A DNA stretch of 64,000 nucleotides from Acidobacteriota bacterium (lineage in GTDB: Bacteria; Acidobacteriota; Thermoanaerobaculia; UBA5066). The translations under genes were made by a program, and so were the position numbers. Below are positions 1-9,337 of this stretch, piece by piece; the stretch's first letter is position 1, and every line of letters begins with the position of its first letter. The notes under the pieces were generated by a model. That model ran no database searches and was not told where the DNA came from. It saw nothing but the letters and a program-made list of their open reading frames with translations. The stretch lies in the NCBI GenBank assembly GCA_008363385.1, contig RHKY01000007.1, positions 1-64,000 of the forward strand, in the 5' to 3' direction.

Positions 1-329
1 CGCGGGCCGACGCCGAGGCGCGGGCGGCCGAGGCGGACCTCGCCGCGGCGGAGGCCTCCGCCCGCGCGGCGGCGGCGGCGCGCGTCCTCTCGGCCCGGGC
101 GCTCCTCGACCGGTGCGCCGTCGTGGAGAGGGAGCTGGTGACGCCGGCGGAGGGGGCCCTCGAGGCCGCCCGCGCGGCGTTCCGCGAGGGCGTCTCGAAC
201 GTCCTCGCCCTCGTGGACGCCGAGCGTGTCCGCACGGACAGCCTGCGAGACGCGCTCGACCTCGAGGTGGACGCGAACCTGACGGCGCTCGAGGTGCTCC
301 TCGACCTCGGGCGGGAGGAGGTCCCGTGA
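1..329 (+). CDS. Outer-membrane efflux channel (TolC/CusC family), C-terminal end only
   Basis: The frame is open from base 3 and codes for about 108 residues before the stop. It is Ala/Arg/Glu-rich and predicted to be a long helix, with the pattern ALEAARAAFREGVSNVLALV near the end. That pattern matches the last helical hairpin of TolC-type channels, where a Y/F-x-x-G motif precedes a leucine-rich helix. The stop overlaps the GTG of the adaptor gene (GTGA), and the RND pump follows, so this should be the outer-membrane component of the same tripartite metal pump. The family is inferred from a fragment plus context; the N-terminal part lies outside the window. Confidence 0.7.
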   Translation, partial: RADAEARAAEADLAAAEASARAAAAARVLSARALLDRCAVVERELVTPAEGALEAARAAFREGVSNVLALVDAERVRTDSLRDALDLEVDANLTALEVLLDLGREEVP

Positions 330-1597
330 GCACGAACCCGGCGGAGCCGTCCGCCCTGAAGGCGTTCCTGGAGCGGCACCGGCGGCACATGCCGCGACGC
401 CTCCCGCGCGTCCTCCTCGCGGTGGCCCTCCTCGTGGTCCCGCTCGTCGTCGTCCTCCGTTGGTTCGGCGCCCGGCCCGAGGGGACCCCCGCGCCCGGGG
501 CCGAGCCGGCCGGGACGGTGAAGGTGGACGAGGCGCGGCGGGAGCAGGCCGGGATCGCGGTCGAGGCCGCGCGGAGCGTCGTCCGCGGCCGGGCCTTCGA
601 CGCTCCGGCGGTCCTGGCCCTGGACGAGACCCGGACGGCGAGGATCGGCGCCCTCGTCGAGGGGACCGTCGTCCGGGTCCTGGCCGAGGTGGGCGACCGC
701 GCCGGGAAGGGGCGGGCGCTCGCGGAGCTCTCGAGCCCGGTCGTCCACGACGCGTGGGCCGACTACAGGAAGGCGGTCGCCGAGCGCCGCCGGAGGGAGA
801 CCGAGCTGGCGTGGGCCACCGCCGCGGCCGAGCGGGCGGAGCGGCTCCTCCTGGCCAAGGCCCTCTCGACGCAGGAGAAGCAGCGGGCCGACGTCGAGAA
901 GGTCGCCGCTGCCGAGGAGCTGGACCGGGCCAAGACCGAGGTCCGGCGCGCCGAGGAGGCCCTCGAGCACCTCGGCGTCACCAACAAGGACGACCCGACC
1001 GGCGAGGAAGGGGAGTCGGTCCCGGTGAGGTCCCCGCTGGCGGGCGTCGTCCTGGAGAAGCACGTCACGGCCGGGACGGCCGTCACCCCCGGGACGCCGC
1101 TCTTCGTCGTGAGCGACCTCTCGGTCCTCTGGGCGCTCGCCGAGATCGACGAGACGCGCCTGCCGCTCGTCGGGGCCGGGCGCCCCGCCCGCGTCGTCGT
1201 GGCGGCCTACCCCGGCCAGGAGTTCCCCGGCGAGGTCGCCTTCGTCGGGGACGCGGTGAACCCGAAGACGCGGCGCGTGACGGTCCGCTGCCGCGTCCCG
1301 AACCCGAAGGGGCTCCTCAAGCCCGAGATGTACGCCCGCGTCTCGCTCGGGGAGGAGAGCCCGCGGCCGATGGTCGTCGTCCCGGCGGGGGCCGTCCAGG
1401 AGCTGGAGGGGAAGACGTGCGTCTTCGTCGCCGGGCCCTCGGGGAGCTTCGAGCGGCGCGAGGTCTCCCTCGGCGGGACCGAGGAGGGCTGGGTCGAGGT
1501 GACGGAGGGGCTGAAGGAAGGGGAGAAGGTCGCCTCGGAGGGGAGCTTCCTCCTGAAGTCCGAGCTCCTGAAGGGCTCCGTCGCCGAGGAGGAGTGA
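326..1597 (+). CDS. czcB: RND efflux periplasmic adaptor (CzcB/CusB, HlyD-like family)
   Basis: A 423-residue membrane-fusion protein. The GTG start at 326 overlaps the previous stop (GTGA), which suggests translational coupling; an open frame continues upstream but only as a shadow of the channel gene. A single hydrophobic anchor lies at about residues 25-45. It is followed by the barrel-sandwich (lipoyl-like) half GALVEGTVVRVLAEVGD, a coiled-coil hairpin rich in Ala/Glu/Arg (about 140-220), the second lipoyl half SPLAGVVLEKHVTAG, and beta-barrel and membrane-proximal domains to the end. The family links the inner-membrane pump to the outer channel and may pass metal to the pump. No Met/His-rich N-terminal metal motif is evident, so this resembles CzcB more than CusB. 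Confidence 0.85.
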   Translation: MSTNPAEPSALKAFLERHRRHMPRRLPRVLLAVALLVVPLVVVLRWFGARPEGTPAPGAEPAGTVKVDEARREQAGIAVEAARSVVRGRAFDAPAVLALDETRTARIGALVEGTVVRVLAEVGDRAGKGRALAELSSPVVHDAWADYRKAVAERRRRETELAWATAAAERAERLLLAKALSTQEKQRADVEKVAAAEELDRAKTEVRRAEEALEHLGVTNKDDPTGEEGESVPVRSPLAGVVLEKHVTAGTAVTPGTPLFVVSDLSVLWALAEIDETRLPLVGAGRPARVVVAAYPGQEFPGEVAFVGDAVNPKTRRVTVRCRVPNPKGLLKPEMYARVSLGEESPRPMVVVPAGAVQELEGKTCVFVAGPSGSFERREVSLGGTEEGWVEVTEGLKEGEKVASEGSFLLKSELLKGSVAEEE

Positions 1598-1599
1598 GC

Positions 1600-4500
1600 G
1601 TGCGAGCCGACGAGGCCGAGCGCGGGCGTCCCCGGGGGATCGAGCGCTTCGTGGCGGCCGCCTTCCGGCGGAAGGGGCTCGTCCACGTCTTCGTCGCGCT
1701 CCTCGTCCTGACGGGCGTCTGGGCCTTCCAGGAGCTCCCCGTCGAGGCGTTCCCCGACCTGACGAACAACCAGGTCGTCGTCGTCTCCGAGGCGCCGGGG
1801 CTGGCCGCCGTCGAGGTGGAGCAGCAGGTCACCTACCCGATCGAGACGGCGCTGATGGGGGTGCCGGGCTCGACGGAGGTCCGGTCCGTCTCCAAGTTCG
1901 GCCTCTCGATCGTGACGGTCGTCTTCGAGGACGACGTGGCGGTCTACTTCGCCCGCCAGCTGGTGGCCGAGCGGCTCGACGAGGCGCGCGGCCGGCTGCC
2001 GCAAGGGGTGGAGCCCTCGCTGGGGCCCGTGGCGACGGCATTCGGCGAGATCTACCAGTACCTCGTCGAGGGCGACGCCGCCTCGCCGATGGAGAAGAAG
2101 ACGATCCAGGACTGGGAGATCCGGACGCGCCTGCGCGCGGTGAAGGGGGTCTCGGAGATCAACGCGTGGGGCGGGCTGACGCAGGAGTTCCACGTCCTCG
2201 TCGACCCGAGGAAGCTCGACCGCTTCTCGCTCTCCTTGCGTCAGGTGGTCGAGGCGCTCTCGGAGAACAACGCCAACTTCTCCGGCGGCTTCATCGAGCA
2301 CCGCTCCGAGCGCTTCACGGTCCGCGGGCTCGGCCGGGCGCAGGGGGTCGACGACCTGAAGCGGGTCGTCGTCGCCACGGTCGACAGCGTCCCGGTCTTC
2401 GTCGGCGACGTGGCCGACGTCGTCGTGGGCGCCATGCCGCGCCAGGGGGCCGTCACGCGCGACGGGAAGGGGGAGAGCGTCGCGGGGATGGTCATCATGC
2501 TGAAGGGCGAGAACGGCCTGCGCGTGGCCTCGCGCGTGAAGGAGAAGGTGAGGGAGATCGCCCGGAGCCTCCCGAGGGGGCTCTCGATCGTCCCGTTCTA
2601 CGACCAGAGCGAGGTGATCGACCGGACGTCGCACACGGTGCGGAAGAACCTCCTCGAGGGCTCCCTCCTCGTCGTCGTCGTCCTCTTCGTCTTCCTGCGC
2701 GACATCCGGGCCGCGCTCCTCGTGGCGGCCGTCATCCCGCTCTCGATGCTGGTCGGCTTCCTCGGGATGGCCCTCTTCGGCGTCTCGGCGAACCTGATGT
2801 CGCTCGGCGCCATCGACTTCGGCCTCATCGTCGACGGGGCCGTCGTCATGGTCGAGAACGTCATCCGGCGCAAGACGGAGAAGCCCGAGGCGGCGGCGGG
2901 GGGCGCCTCGGCGCGCCACGAGACGGTCGTCGCCGCGGCGGCCGTCGAGGTGGCGCGGCCGATCCTCTTCGGCGTCCTGATCATCGTCGCCGTCTACCTT
3001 CCGATCTTCACGCTGCAGGGGCTCGAGGGGAAGATGTTCAAGCCGATGGCGATCACCGTCTGCTCGGCGATCCTCGGCTCGCTCGTCCTCTCGCTCACCG
3101 CCGTCCCGGTCGCCGCCTCGCTCGTCCTGAAGGAGGAGATGAAGGAGCACGAGGAGGGGTGGTTCCGGAAGCTGCGGCGGTACTACGGCGTCCACCTCGC
3201 CGACGCCATGGACCACCCCCGGCGGACCCTCTCGGTGGCGCTCGCGGTCGTCGCGGCGGCGCTCCTCTCGGTCCCGTTCCTGGGGACCGAGTTCATGCCG
3301 AAGCTCGACGAGGGGTCGATCCTGATCGAGACGCGCAAGCTGCCGTCGGTCTCCCTCCCCGAGTCGGTCGAGATCTCCACGCGGGTCGAGCGGGTCGTCG
3401 CGCGCTTCCCCGAGGTGAGGCAGGTCGTCACGAAGATCGGCCGCCCCGAGGTCGCCACGGAGGCGATGGGGATCTACCAGGGGGACGTCTACGTCCTCCT
3501 CCACCCGGTGGAGACGTGGAAGAGCGGCTGGACGAAGGAGCGGCTCATCGAGGAGATGTCGAAGGCCCTCTCGGAGCTCCCGGGCGTGGCGTTCAACTTC
3601 ACGCAGCCGATGGCGATGCGCCTGGACGAGGTCGTCTCCGGCGTGAAGGCCGACGTCGCCGTGAAGGTCTTCGGCCCCGACGCCGGGGTCCTCGAGAAGG
3701 TCGGCGAGGAGGTCCGGAAGGTCCTCGCGACCGTGCGCGGGGCGGCGGACCTGCAGGTGGAGGTCCTCTCCGGCGCCGCGCAGGTCCAGGTCGAGGTCGA
3801 CCGGGCGCGGATGGCCCGCTACGGCCTGAACGTCTCGGACCTGAGGCAGGTCGTCGAGACGGCCGTCGGCGGCACGGTGGCCACGGAGGTCCTCGACGGG
3901 CCGAAGCGCTTCGGCGTCGTCGTGAGGCTCCCCGACGAGCTCCGTCAGAGCCCCGAGGCGATCGGGTCGATCCTCCTGACGGGGCCCGGGGGCGAGAAGG
4001 TCCCTCTCTCCCGCGTGGCCACGGTCTCGACGGCGCCCGGGCCCGAGGCGATCTCCCACGAGTCGGGGCAGCGGCGCCTCGTCGTCCAGACGAACGTGAG
4101 GGGGCGCGACGTCGGGAGCTTCGTCGCCGAGGCGCGGCGGCTGCTGGACGGGAAGGTGACGCTCCCCGACGGGTACCACGTCGAGTGGGGCGGGCAGTTC
4201 GAGAACCAGGCCCGGGCGACGAAGCGGCTGACGCTCGTCGTGCCGCTGTCGCTCGCGATCATCTTCGTCCTCCTGTTCCTCACCTTCCGCCTCGTGCGGC
4301 AGGCGGCGCTCGTCATCCTGAACGTCCCGTTCGCCCTCGTCGGGGGGGTCGCGGCGCTCTGGCTGAGGGACCTGAACCTGAACCTCTCGGCCTCGGTCGG
4401 GTTCATCGCCCTCTTCGGCGTGGCGGTCCTGAACGGCGTCGTGATGATCACGTCGGTCAACCGGCTCCGCGAGACGGGGATGGGGCTGCGGCTCTCGGTC

Positions 4501-4722
4501 CTCACGGGGGCCGCGACGCGGCTGAAGCCGGTGATGATGACCGCCCTCGTCGCCGCGCTCGGCTTCGTCCCGATGGCCCTCTCGCACGGAGCGGGGGCCG
4601 AGGTGGGGCGCCCGCTGGCCTCCGTCGTCATCGGGGGGATCGCGACCTCGACCCTCCTGACCCTGATCGTCCTGCCGACCCTCTACGAGCAGATCGAGGC
4701 GCGCGTGGCCCGGGAGCTCTGA
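1600..4722 (+). CDS. czcA: Heavy-metal efflux RND pump, CzcA type
   Basis: A 1040-residue inner-membrane proton/cation antiporter. GTG start two bases after the adaptor stop. It has the usual RND duplication: a first TM helix (LVHVFVALLVLTGVWAFQ), a large periplasmic loop, a TM bundle, a second periplasmic loop and a second bundle. The TM4 signature DFGLIVDGAVVMVEN gives D406, D412 and E419, with the same spacing as the proton-relay D402/D408/E415 of CzcA. CusA-type monovalent pumps instead carry a VDAAIVMIEN-like motif, so divalent cations (Zn, Co, Cd or Ni) are the more likely substrates. Channel, adaptor and pump form one operon; no regulator is visible. The gene converges on the flavoenzyme gene with only seven bases between stops. 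Confidence 0.93.
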   Translation: MRADEAERGRPRGIERFVAAAFRRKGLVHVFVALLVLTGVWAFQELPVEAFPDLTNNQVVVVSEAPGLAAVEVEQQVTYPIETALMGVPGSTEVRSVSKFGLSIVTVVFEDDVAVYFARQLVAERLDEARGRLPQGVEPSLGPVATAFGEIYQYLVEGDAASPMEKKTIQDWEIRTRLRAVKGVSEINAWGGLTQEFHVLVDPRKLDRFSLSLRQVVEALSENNANFSGGFIEHRSERFTVRGLGRAQGVDDLKRVVVATVDSVPVFVGDVADVVVGAMPRQGAVTRDGKGESVAGMVIMLKGENGLRVASRVKEKVREIARSLPRGLSIVPFYDQSEVIDRTSHTVRKNLLEGSLLVVVVLFVFLRDIRAALLVAAVIPLSMLVGFLGMALFGVSANLMSLGAIDFGLIVDGAVVMVENVIRRKTEKPEAAAGGASARHETVVAAAAVEVARPILFGVLIIVAVYLPIFTLQGLEGKMFKPMAITVCSAILGSLVLSLTAVPVAASLVLKEEMKEHEEGWFRKLRRYYGVHLADAMDHPRRTLSVALAVVAAALLSVPFLGTEFMPKLDEGSILIETRKLPSVSLPESVEISTRVERVVARFPEVRQVVTKIGRPEVATEAMGIYQGDVYVLLHPVETWKSGWTKERLIEEMSKALSELPGVAFNFTQPMAMRLDEVVSGVKADVAVKVFGPDAGVLEKVGEEVRKVLATVRGAADLQVEVLSGAAQVQVEVDRARMARYGLNVSDLRQVVETAVGGTVATEVLDGPKRFGVVVRLPDELRQSPEAIGSILLTGPGGEKVPLSRVATVSTAPGPEAISHESGQRRLVVQTNVRGRDVGSFVAEARRLLDGKVTLPDGYHVEWGGQFENQARATKRLTLVVPLSLAIIFVLLFLTFRLVRQAALVILNVPFALVGGVAALWLRDLNLNLSASVGFIALFGVAVLNGVVMITSVNRLRETGMGLRLSVLTGAATRLKPVMMTALVAALGFVPMALSHGAGAEVGRPLASVVIGGIATSTLLTLIVLPTLYEQIEARVAREL

Positions 4723-4729
4723 AGCCGGC

Positions 4730-6340
4730 TCACCCGGCCGTCGGGGCGAGCTTCGGGGGGAGGACGGGCTGCGGGCCCCCGATGGGGCGAGGGCGCCTCA
4801 CGTACGTCAGCGCGTTGGCGAGCTCGGCCTTCCCCCAGCGCAGGACGCCGTGGAAGAGCATGACCCATGCGGCGCTCCGGAGGGAGAAGCCGACGAAGCC
4901 GGGGCGCCGCCCCGCGTTGTGGTTCCCGTAGACCCCGAGCTCCTTCTTCCGCTTCGCGATCGAGACGAGCCGCCTCTGGTACCAGCGCATCGGGTAGAAC
5001 GCCACCTCCGAGCCGTCCTGCGAGAACGGAGGGACCGTGATCCTCTCGTGCGACCACCGGTAGACCGGGTGGACGGCCGCGAGGTAGTAGAGCCCCGTGT
5101 CCATCAGGAAGGCCGTCGTCATCGTGTCGTAGTCGCCCATCAGGTGGTACTTGTCGCGGTAGATGGACTCGAAGAAGAAGCGGAGGTACCGCTCGTACTG
5201 CCGGTTGTGCCGCTCGTACTCCTTCTCCATATCCGCCGCGGGGGCGCCCATCAGGGCTCTCTTCACCAGCGCCACGCGGGAGGCGACCGAGAAGCTCATC
5301 TGGTCCAGGCCGGGCGAGTAGAACGGGTCGATGAAGCCGCCCGCGTCGCCGACGCACGTCCAGCCGGGCCCGACGAACCGGTCGACGAAGTAGGGGAGGT
5401 GGCCGTAGTACCGGCAGTCCCCGTCGACCGGCGTGGCGTGCTCGAGGAGCTCCCTCGTCAGCGGGTTGGCGTCGAGGAAGCGGGTCAGCTTCTCGAGCGG
5501 CGTCGCCCCCTCCGGCGAGACGAGGCGCGTGTCCCATACGAGGCCGACAGAGGTCTCCCCCCCCTGGAGCGGGATGAACCAGATCCAGTAGCCCCAGCCG
5601 ACGAAGTGGTTCGTCGCCAGGCGGCGCGAGGCGACGACCTTCCTCACGAACGGGTCCGACGGGTCGGTCCCGGCGACCTCGGGGCCGTCCAGGTCCTTCA
5701 CGCCGCGGTACCTCACCCAGATCGAGGCGGTCGGGTGCCCCTCGACCGGGACGATCCCGCCCCGCTTCCGGGCGAGGAGAGCCTGCCGGCCGGTGGCGTC
5801 AACGACCCACCGGCACCTCACGGTCGCCCGCGTCCCGTCGGCCTTCTCGACGACGACCTCGTTCCCCGCCTCGCCGCCGAGCGTGAAGTCGACGACCTTC
5901 GCCGGGCGCCAGACCTCCGCCCCTTCGGCGGCGGCGACCGCGATCAGGTGCTCGTCCAGCTTCGCGCGGTCGATCTGGAACGAGGGCGTCCGGGCGAGCT
6001 GCGTCGGCCCCACCTCGGAGGCCTCGCGCAGGCACGTCACCTTCTCGTTGTGGAACCAGTACCGGAAGGCCTGCTTGGGGAGCTGCTCGCGGCTGAGGTG
6101 GTCGTAGAGCTTCAGGACGCGGGTGAGGAAGTAGGCCGAGATCTCGACCGTCGACTCGCCCACCTTCCAGTCGAACGCCTCCCCCTTCTCGACGACGAGG
6201 ACGCGGGAGGAGGGGAGCTGGCGCCGGAGGAGGATCGCGGTGGAGGTTCCGGAGACGGCGCCGCCGACGACGACGACGTCGTAGTCGAACGGGGCGGAGC
6301 CGGGGAGGGGCGCGGGAGTCGCGGGGAGCGGGGCGTCCAT
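4730..6340 (-). CDS. FAD-dependent halogenase-like / geranylgeranyl-reductase-type flavoenzyme
   Basis: A 536-residue flavoprotein, last gene of the minus-strand operon headed by the UGA-containing binding protein. The Rossmann fold is near the N-terminus (VVVVGGAVSGTSTAILLRR). WKVGESTVEI follows, then Lys90 in LPKQAFRYWF, roughly where flavin halogenases keep their catalytic lysine. YWIWFIPL resembles the halogenase GWxWxIP motif, although the Gly position is Tyr here. VGDAGGFIDPFYSPGLD is the usual FAD-pyrophosphate and active-site segment. The family includes tryptophan and phenolic halogenases and lipid-reducing oxidoreductases, so halogenation is only a possibility. The adjacent GTG (6343) and ATG (6340) are both possible starts; a TACAAT hexamer lies just upstream. 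Confidence 0.75.
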   Translation of the reverse strand: MDAPLPATPAPLPGSAPFDYDVVVVGGAVSGTSTAILLRRQLPSSRVLVVEKGEAFDWKVGESTVEISAYFLTRVLKLYDHLSREQLPKQAFRYWFHNEKVTCLREASEVGPTQLARTPSFQIDRAKLDEHLIAVAAAEGAEVWRPAKVVDFTLGGEAGNEVVVEKADGTRATVRCRWVVDATGRQALLARKRGGIVPVEGHPTASIWVRYRGVKDLDGPEVAGTDPSDPFVRKVVASRRLATNHFVGWGYWIWFIPLQGGETSVGLVWDTRLVSPEGATPLEKLTRFLDANPLTRELLEHATPVDGDCRYYGHLPYFVDRFVGPGWTCVGDAGGFIDPFYSPGLDQMSFSVASRVALVKRALMGAPAADMEKEYERHNRQYERYLRFFFESIYRDKYHLMGDYDTMTTAFLMDTGLYYLAAVHPVYRWSHERITVPPFSQDGSEVAFYPMRWYQRRLVSIAKRKKELGVYGNHNAGRRPGFVGFSLRSAAWVMLFHGVLRWGKAELANALTYVRRPRPIGGPQPVLPPKLAPTAG

Positions 6341-6349
6341 CACGGCCGG

Positions 6350-6355
6350 ATTGTA
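6350..6355 (-). promoter_or_regulatory. Possible -10 box (TACAAT) for the flavoenzyme gene
   Basis: On the minus strand TACAAT ends six bases before the GTG at 6343 and no Shine-Dalgarno is seen. The gene could therefore have its own leaderless transcript besides operon read-through. No clear -35 is visible. Confidence 0.35.
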
Positions 6356-6368
6356 TTGAAATGGCTTC

Positions 6369-8567
6369 TCAGCGCGCCGGGGCGGCGGGGAGGAGCCCCC
6401 GCTCGGCGTCCACGACGACCGTCCGGTCGACCGGTTCGACCGGGCCCAGCTCCTGCACGAGCCCCGAGGGCCAGCGGACGCCGAGCGACTCGACGCGCTC
6501 CGCGCCGCCGAGACCGAGGTGGAGGATCGGGCTCCCGGTCGAGAGGAAGCCGCTCCCGAGCGTCACCTCGCGGACGAGGAGGCGGCCGTCGCCCAGCCTC
6601 GCCGTGACGCGCGCTCCGATCCCGTCGGCGTTGTCCTTCCCCTTCGCCCCGACCAGGCGCAGGCGGAGGAAGCGCTCCCCTTCCCGGCGCGAGCCGAAAA
6701 AGAGCGCCTCCGGGGCCTGGACCGACCGGACGTAGAGGTCGAGCGCCCCGTCGCCGTTCGCGTCGAAGGCGGCGAGGGCCCGGCCGTTCGACGCCAGGTC
6801 GAGGCCGTCGAGGAAGCCCCGCTCGTCGAAGAGGGGTCCGCCCCCCGCCGCCGTGGCGCCGCGGTTGCGGAACCAGGAGTCGCGCTCGGCGCCGTGGACC
6901 GCCTTCCGCTTCTGGTCGAACGTCTGCTTCCCCTCGATGTAGTCGTCCCAGTACGCGAGCGTCTCCCACCAGAACTCGAGCTCCCGGTCGTCGTCGCGCC
7001 CGTCGCCCCACATCCCGTTCGCGGTGGAGAGGTCGAGCCAGCCGTCCGAGTCGAGGTCGGCCGCGACGGCGCTCCAGCACCACCCGGACCTCCCGGCGCC
7101 GGAGCGCGCCGTCTCGTCGGCGAACCGCCCGCCCTGGCGCTTCAGGAGGAGCGAGTTCCCGGCGCACATCTTCTCCATCCACGAGACGGCCACGGGGAGG
7201 AAGACCCGCCCGGGAAGAGGGACGGGGAGCGACGGGTAGCGGTGGAGGAACCCCCACTGGGTGTAGGTCCCCGTCGTGTAGAGGTCGAGGAGCCCGTCGC
7301 CGTCGAAGTCCCCCCACGCCGCCGACATCCCGTAGCCCCGGTCCTCGACGCCGGCCTTCCCCGTCACGTCCTCGAACCGCCTCCCGTCGACGTTCCGGTA
7401 GAGGTTCTTCAGGCCGAAGTCGTTCGTGACGACGAGGTCGGGGCGGCCGTCGGCGTCGAAGTCGGCGAAGAGGGCCGAGAGCGACCACCGGGTGGGCTCG
7501 AGGAGCCCCCACGCCTCCGAGGCGTCGGCGAAGCGCCCGTCGCCGTCGTTGACGAAGAGGAAGTTCCGCCCGCCGTCGTTGGCGTCGAACGGCGGGTCGG
7601 GCATCTGGCGGTAGTAGTCGCCCGTGACGCAGACGAAGAGGTCGAGGTCGCCGTCGGAGTCGACGTCGGCGAGCGCCGCGGACCGCGTCGACCCGCGCGT
7701 GACGACGCCCGAGGAGGCGGTCGTCTCCTCGAACGTGCCGTCGCGCCGGTTGCGGAAGAGGCGCGTCGGGCCGAAGGCGTCGGTGACGGCGAGGTCCGGG
7801 AACCCGTCGCCGTCGAGGTCCCCGGCGGCGAGCCCGGTCGCCCGGATCCCCTCCGTCGCCGAGCGGGCGAGGCCCGCCCTCTCCGTGACGTCGGCGAAGC
7901 GGCCCGCCCCGTCGTTGGCGTAGAGGATCGACCGGAGGCCGTCGGCGACGAAGAGGTCCTCGTCGCCGTCGCGGTCCAGGTCCAAGACGGCCACGCCCGA
8001 GCCGGGCCAGATGCCGTCGATCAGGCGGTTCACCATCCGGAACGGCGGGTCGTTCCGCGGGGCCCCGAGGCCGGCTTCCCGGGTCCCGTCCCGGAAGCGA
8101 GGGCGCGCCTCCACCCGCTCGGAGAGGCGCTCGGCGAGCCGGGCGGAAACCCGTCCCGCGCCCCCGGGGAGGGGACTCTCCACCTCCACCCACGCCTGCC
8201 GCTCGACGCGCGCGCCGTCCGCGCGGAAGCCGTCGACGACGACGAGGACGCGCCCGCGGGTCTCGACCGCGCCCCCCTCCGGGTGCTCCGGCGGCCGGAC
8301 GTCGGTCGAGACGGCGTGGAGGCGCTCGAGGCCGCTCCACGCCCACTCGCGCACCGGCCCGATCCCCGCCGGGTCGGAAGGCACGGCCTCCCGGCTCCGC
8401 GTCGCGCGGGCGACGTCCTGGACGGCGTCGCGCCACCGCTCGAGCTTCTTCATCCACGGGACGAACCCGGCCGTCAGGCGCGACATCGAGGCGTTCTTCC
8501 AGAGCCAGGCCCCGAGCCCGGCGGCGAGGAGGACGAGGAGGAGAGCGAGGAGCCGCCGGCGGGTCAT
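6369..8567 (-). CDS. FG-GAP repeat protein with ASPIC/UnbV domain (CRTAC1 family)
   Basis: A 732-residue secreted or membrane-anchored beta-propeller protein. The N-terminus MTRRRLLALLLVLLAAGLGA is a signal peptide or anchor. From about residue 195 there are at least seven calcium-binding FG-GAP-type motifs, such as DLDRDGDEDLFVAD, DLDGDGFPDLAVTD, DVDSDGDLDLFVCV and DFDADGRPDLVVTN. The C-terminal ASPIC/UnbV module includes GIGARVTARLGDGR and VRWPSG. Such proteins are common in Acidobacteria and Planctomycetes; their biochemical role is not known. The ATG overlaps the stop of the ABC ATPase gene (ATGA), so it is translationally coupled to the transporter, an unusual partnership discussed in the findings. 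Confidence 0.88.
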   Translation of the reverse strand: MTRRRLLALLLVLLAAGLGAWLWKNASMSRLTAGFVPWMKKLERWRDAVQDVARATRSREAVPSDPAGIGPVREWAWSGLERLHAVSTDVRPPEHPEGGAVETRGRVLVVVDGFRADGARVERQAWVEVESPLPGGAGRVSARLAERLSERVEARPRFRDGTREAGLGAPRNDPPFRMVNRLIDGIWPGSGVAVLDLDRDGDEDLFVADGLRSILYANDGAGRFADVTERAGLARSATEGIRATGLAAGDLDGDGFPDLAVTDAFGPTRLFRNRRDGTFEETTASSGVVTRGSTRSAALADVDSDGDLDLFVCVTGDYYRQMPDPPFDANDGGRNFLFVNDGDGRFADASEAWGLLEPTRWSLSALFADFDADGRPDLVVTNDFGLKNLYRNVDGRRFEDVTGKAGVEDRGYGMSAAWGDFDGDGLLDLYTTGTYTQWGFLHRYPSLPVPLPGRVFLPVAVSWMEKMCAGNSLLLKRQGGRFADETARSGAGRSGWCWSAVAADLDSDGWLDLSTANGMWGDGRDDDRELEFWWETLAYWDDYIEGKQTFDQKRKAVHGAERDSWFRNRGATAAGGGPLFDERGFLDGLDLASNGRALAAFDANGDGALDLYVRSVQAPEALFFGSRREGERFLRLRLVGAKGKDNADGIGARVTARLGDGRLLVREVTLGSGFLSTGSPILHLGLGGAERVESLGVRWPSGLVQELGPVEPVDRTVVVDAERGLLPAAPAR

Positions 8568-9337
8568 ACGCGGCGTTCGACGCCGAGGATGTCGAAGATC
8601 TCGTCCTTCAGGGCGCGGAAGGCCGGGTCGTCGGGGTCGCGGGGGCGGGCGAGGGGATTCGGGAGGATCCTCGCGATCCGGGCGGGGCGCCGCGTCATCA
8701 CCGCGATCCGGTCGGCCAGCTCGACCGCCTCCTCCACGTCGTGCGTGACGAGGAGGCAGGTCTTGCCGGTCGTCTGCGAGATCCGGGAGATCTCGCGCCG
8801 CATCTCGAGGCGCGTGAAGGCGTCCAGCGCCCCGAACGGCTCGTCGAGGAAGAGGACGTCCGACTCGACGGCGAGGGCGCGCGCGAACTCGACGCGCTGC
8901 TTCATCCCGCCGGAGAGGGCCGCCGGGTAGGCGCCCTCGAAGCCGCCCAGGCCGACGAGGGCGACGTACCGCGCCACGACCTCCTCCCGCTCGCGCGGGG
9001 CGAGGCGGGCGAGGCCGAACCCGATGTTCTCCTTCACCGTCAGCCACGGGAAGATCCCGGTCTCCTGGAAGACGAAGACCCGCTTCGGCGAGGGGCGCAC
9101 AACCGCCTCGCCGTCGATCTCGATCGACCCGCGGGTGACCGCCTCGAACCCGGCGATGCAGTTGAGCAGCGTCGACTTGCCGCACCCCGAGGGGCCCACG
9201 ATGGCGACGAACTCCCGCGCCGGGACGTCGAGGTCGACGCCGGAGAGGACCTCCACCGCGTCGGCCTTGCCGGCGAACGTCTTGAAGACGCCCGCGACAC
9301 GGACCTTCGGCGGGGCGGGCGCCGTCGCGACCGTCAC
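8564..9337 (-). CDS. ABC transporter ATP-binding protein (SsuB/TauB/NrtD type)
   Basis: A 257-residue ATPase. Walker A GPSGCGKST, Q-loop FQETGIFPW, signature LSGGMKQRVEFARAL, Walker B DVLFLDEPFGALD and the switch His in THDVEEAVELAD are all present. The GTG at 9337 overlaps the permease stop (GTGA). Length and sequence fit the nitrate/sulfonate/taurine importer class, which energises uptake with a NrtB/SsuC permease and an NMT1-like binding protein. By context the substrate is whatever the UGA-containing binding protein recognises. It may correspond to SaoA of the selenocysteine-associated Sao transporter as I recall that naming, which was not checked. Confidence 0.9.
   Translation of the reverse strand: MTVATAPAPPKVRVAGVFKTFAGKADAVEVLSGVDLDVPAREFVAIVGPSGCGKSTLLNCIAGFEAVTRGSIEIDGEAVVRPSPKRVFVFQETGIFPWLTVKENIGFGLARLAPREREEVVARYVALVGLGGFEGAYPAALSGGMKQRVEFARALAVESDVLFLDEPFGALDAFTRLEMRREISRISQTTGKTCLLVTHDVEEAVELADRIAVMTRRPARIARILPNPLARPRDPDDPAFRALKDEIFDILGVERRV

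Noticed and set aside
113-325. A longer adaptor protein starting at 113
   Set aside because: The extra residues are an Arg/Gly shadow of the channel gene; the GTG at 326 overlaps the channel stop and starts the true protein.
1207-4587. An 1126-codon minus-strand frame opposite the CzcA gene
   Set aside because: Composition is Arg/Asp/Glu/His-rich shadow with no domain; the plus strand holds an unmistakable RND pump.
6340-6343. Taking the GTG at 6343 as the certain start of the flavoenzyme
   Set aside because: GTG and ATG are adjacent; the ATG is the safer choice and the difference is one residue.
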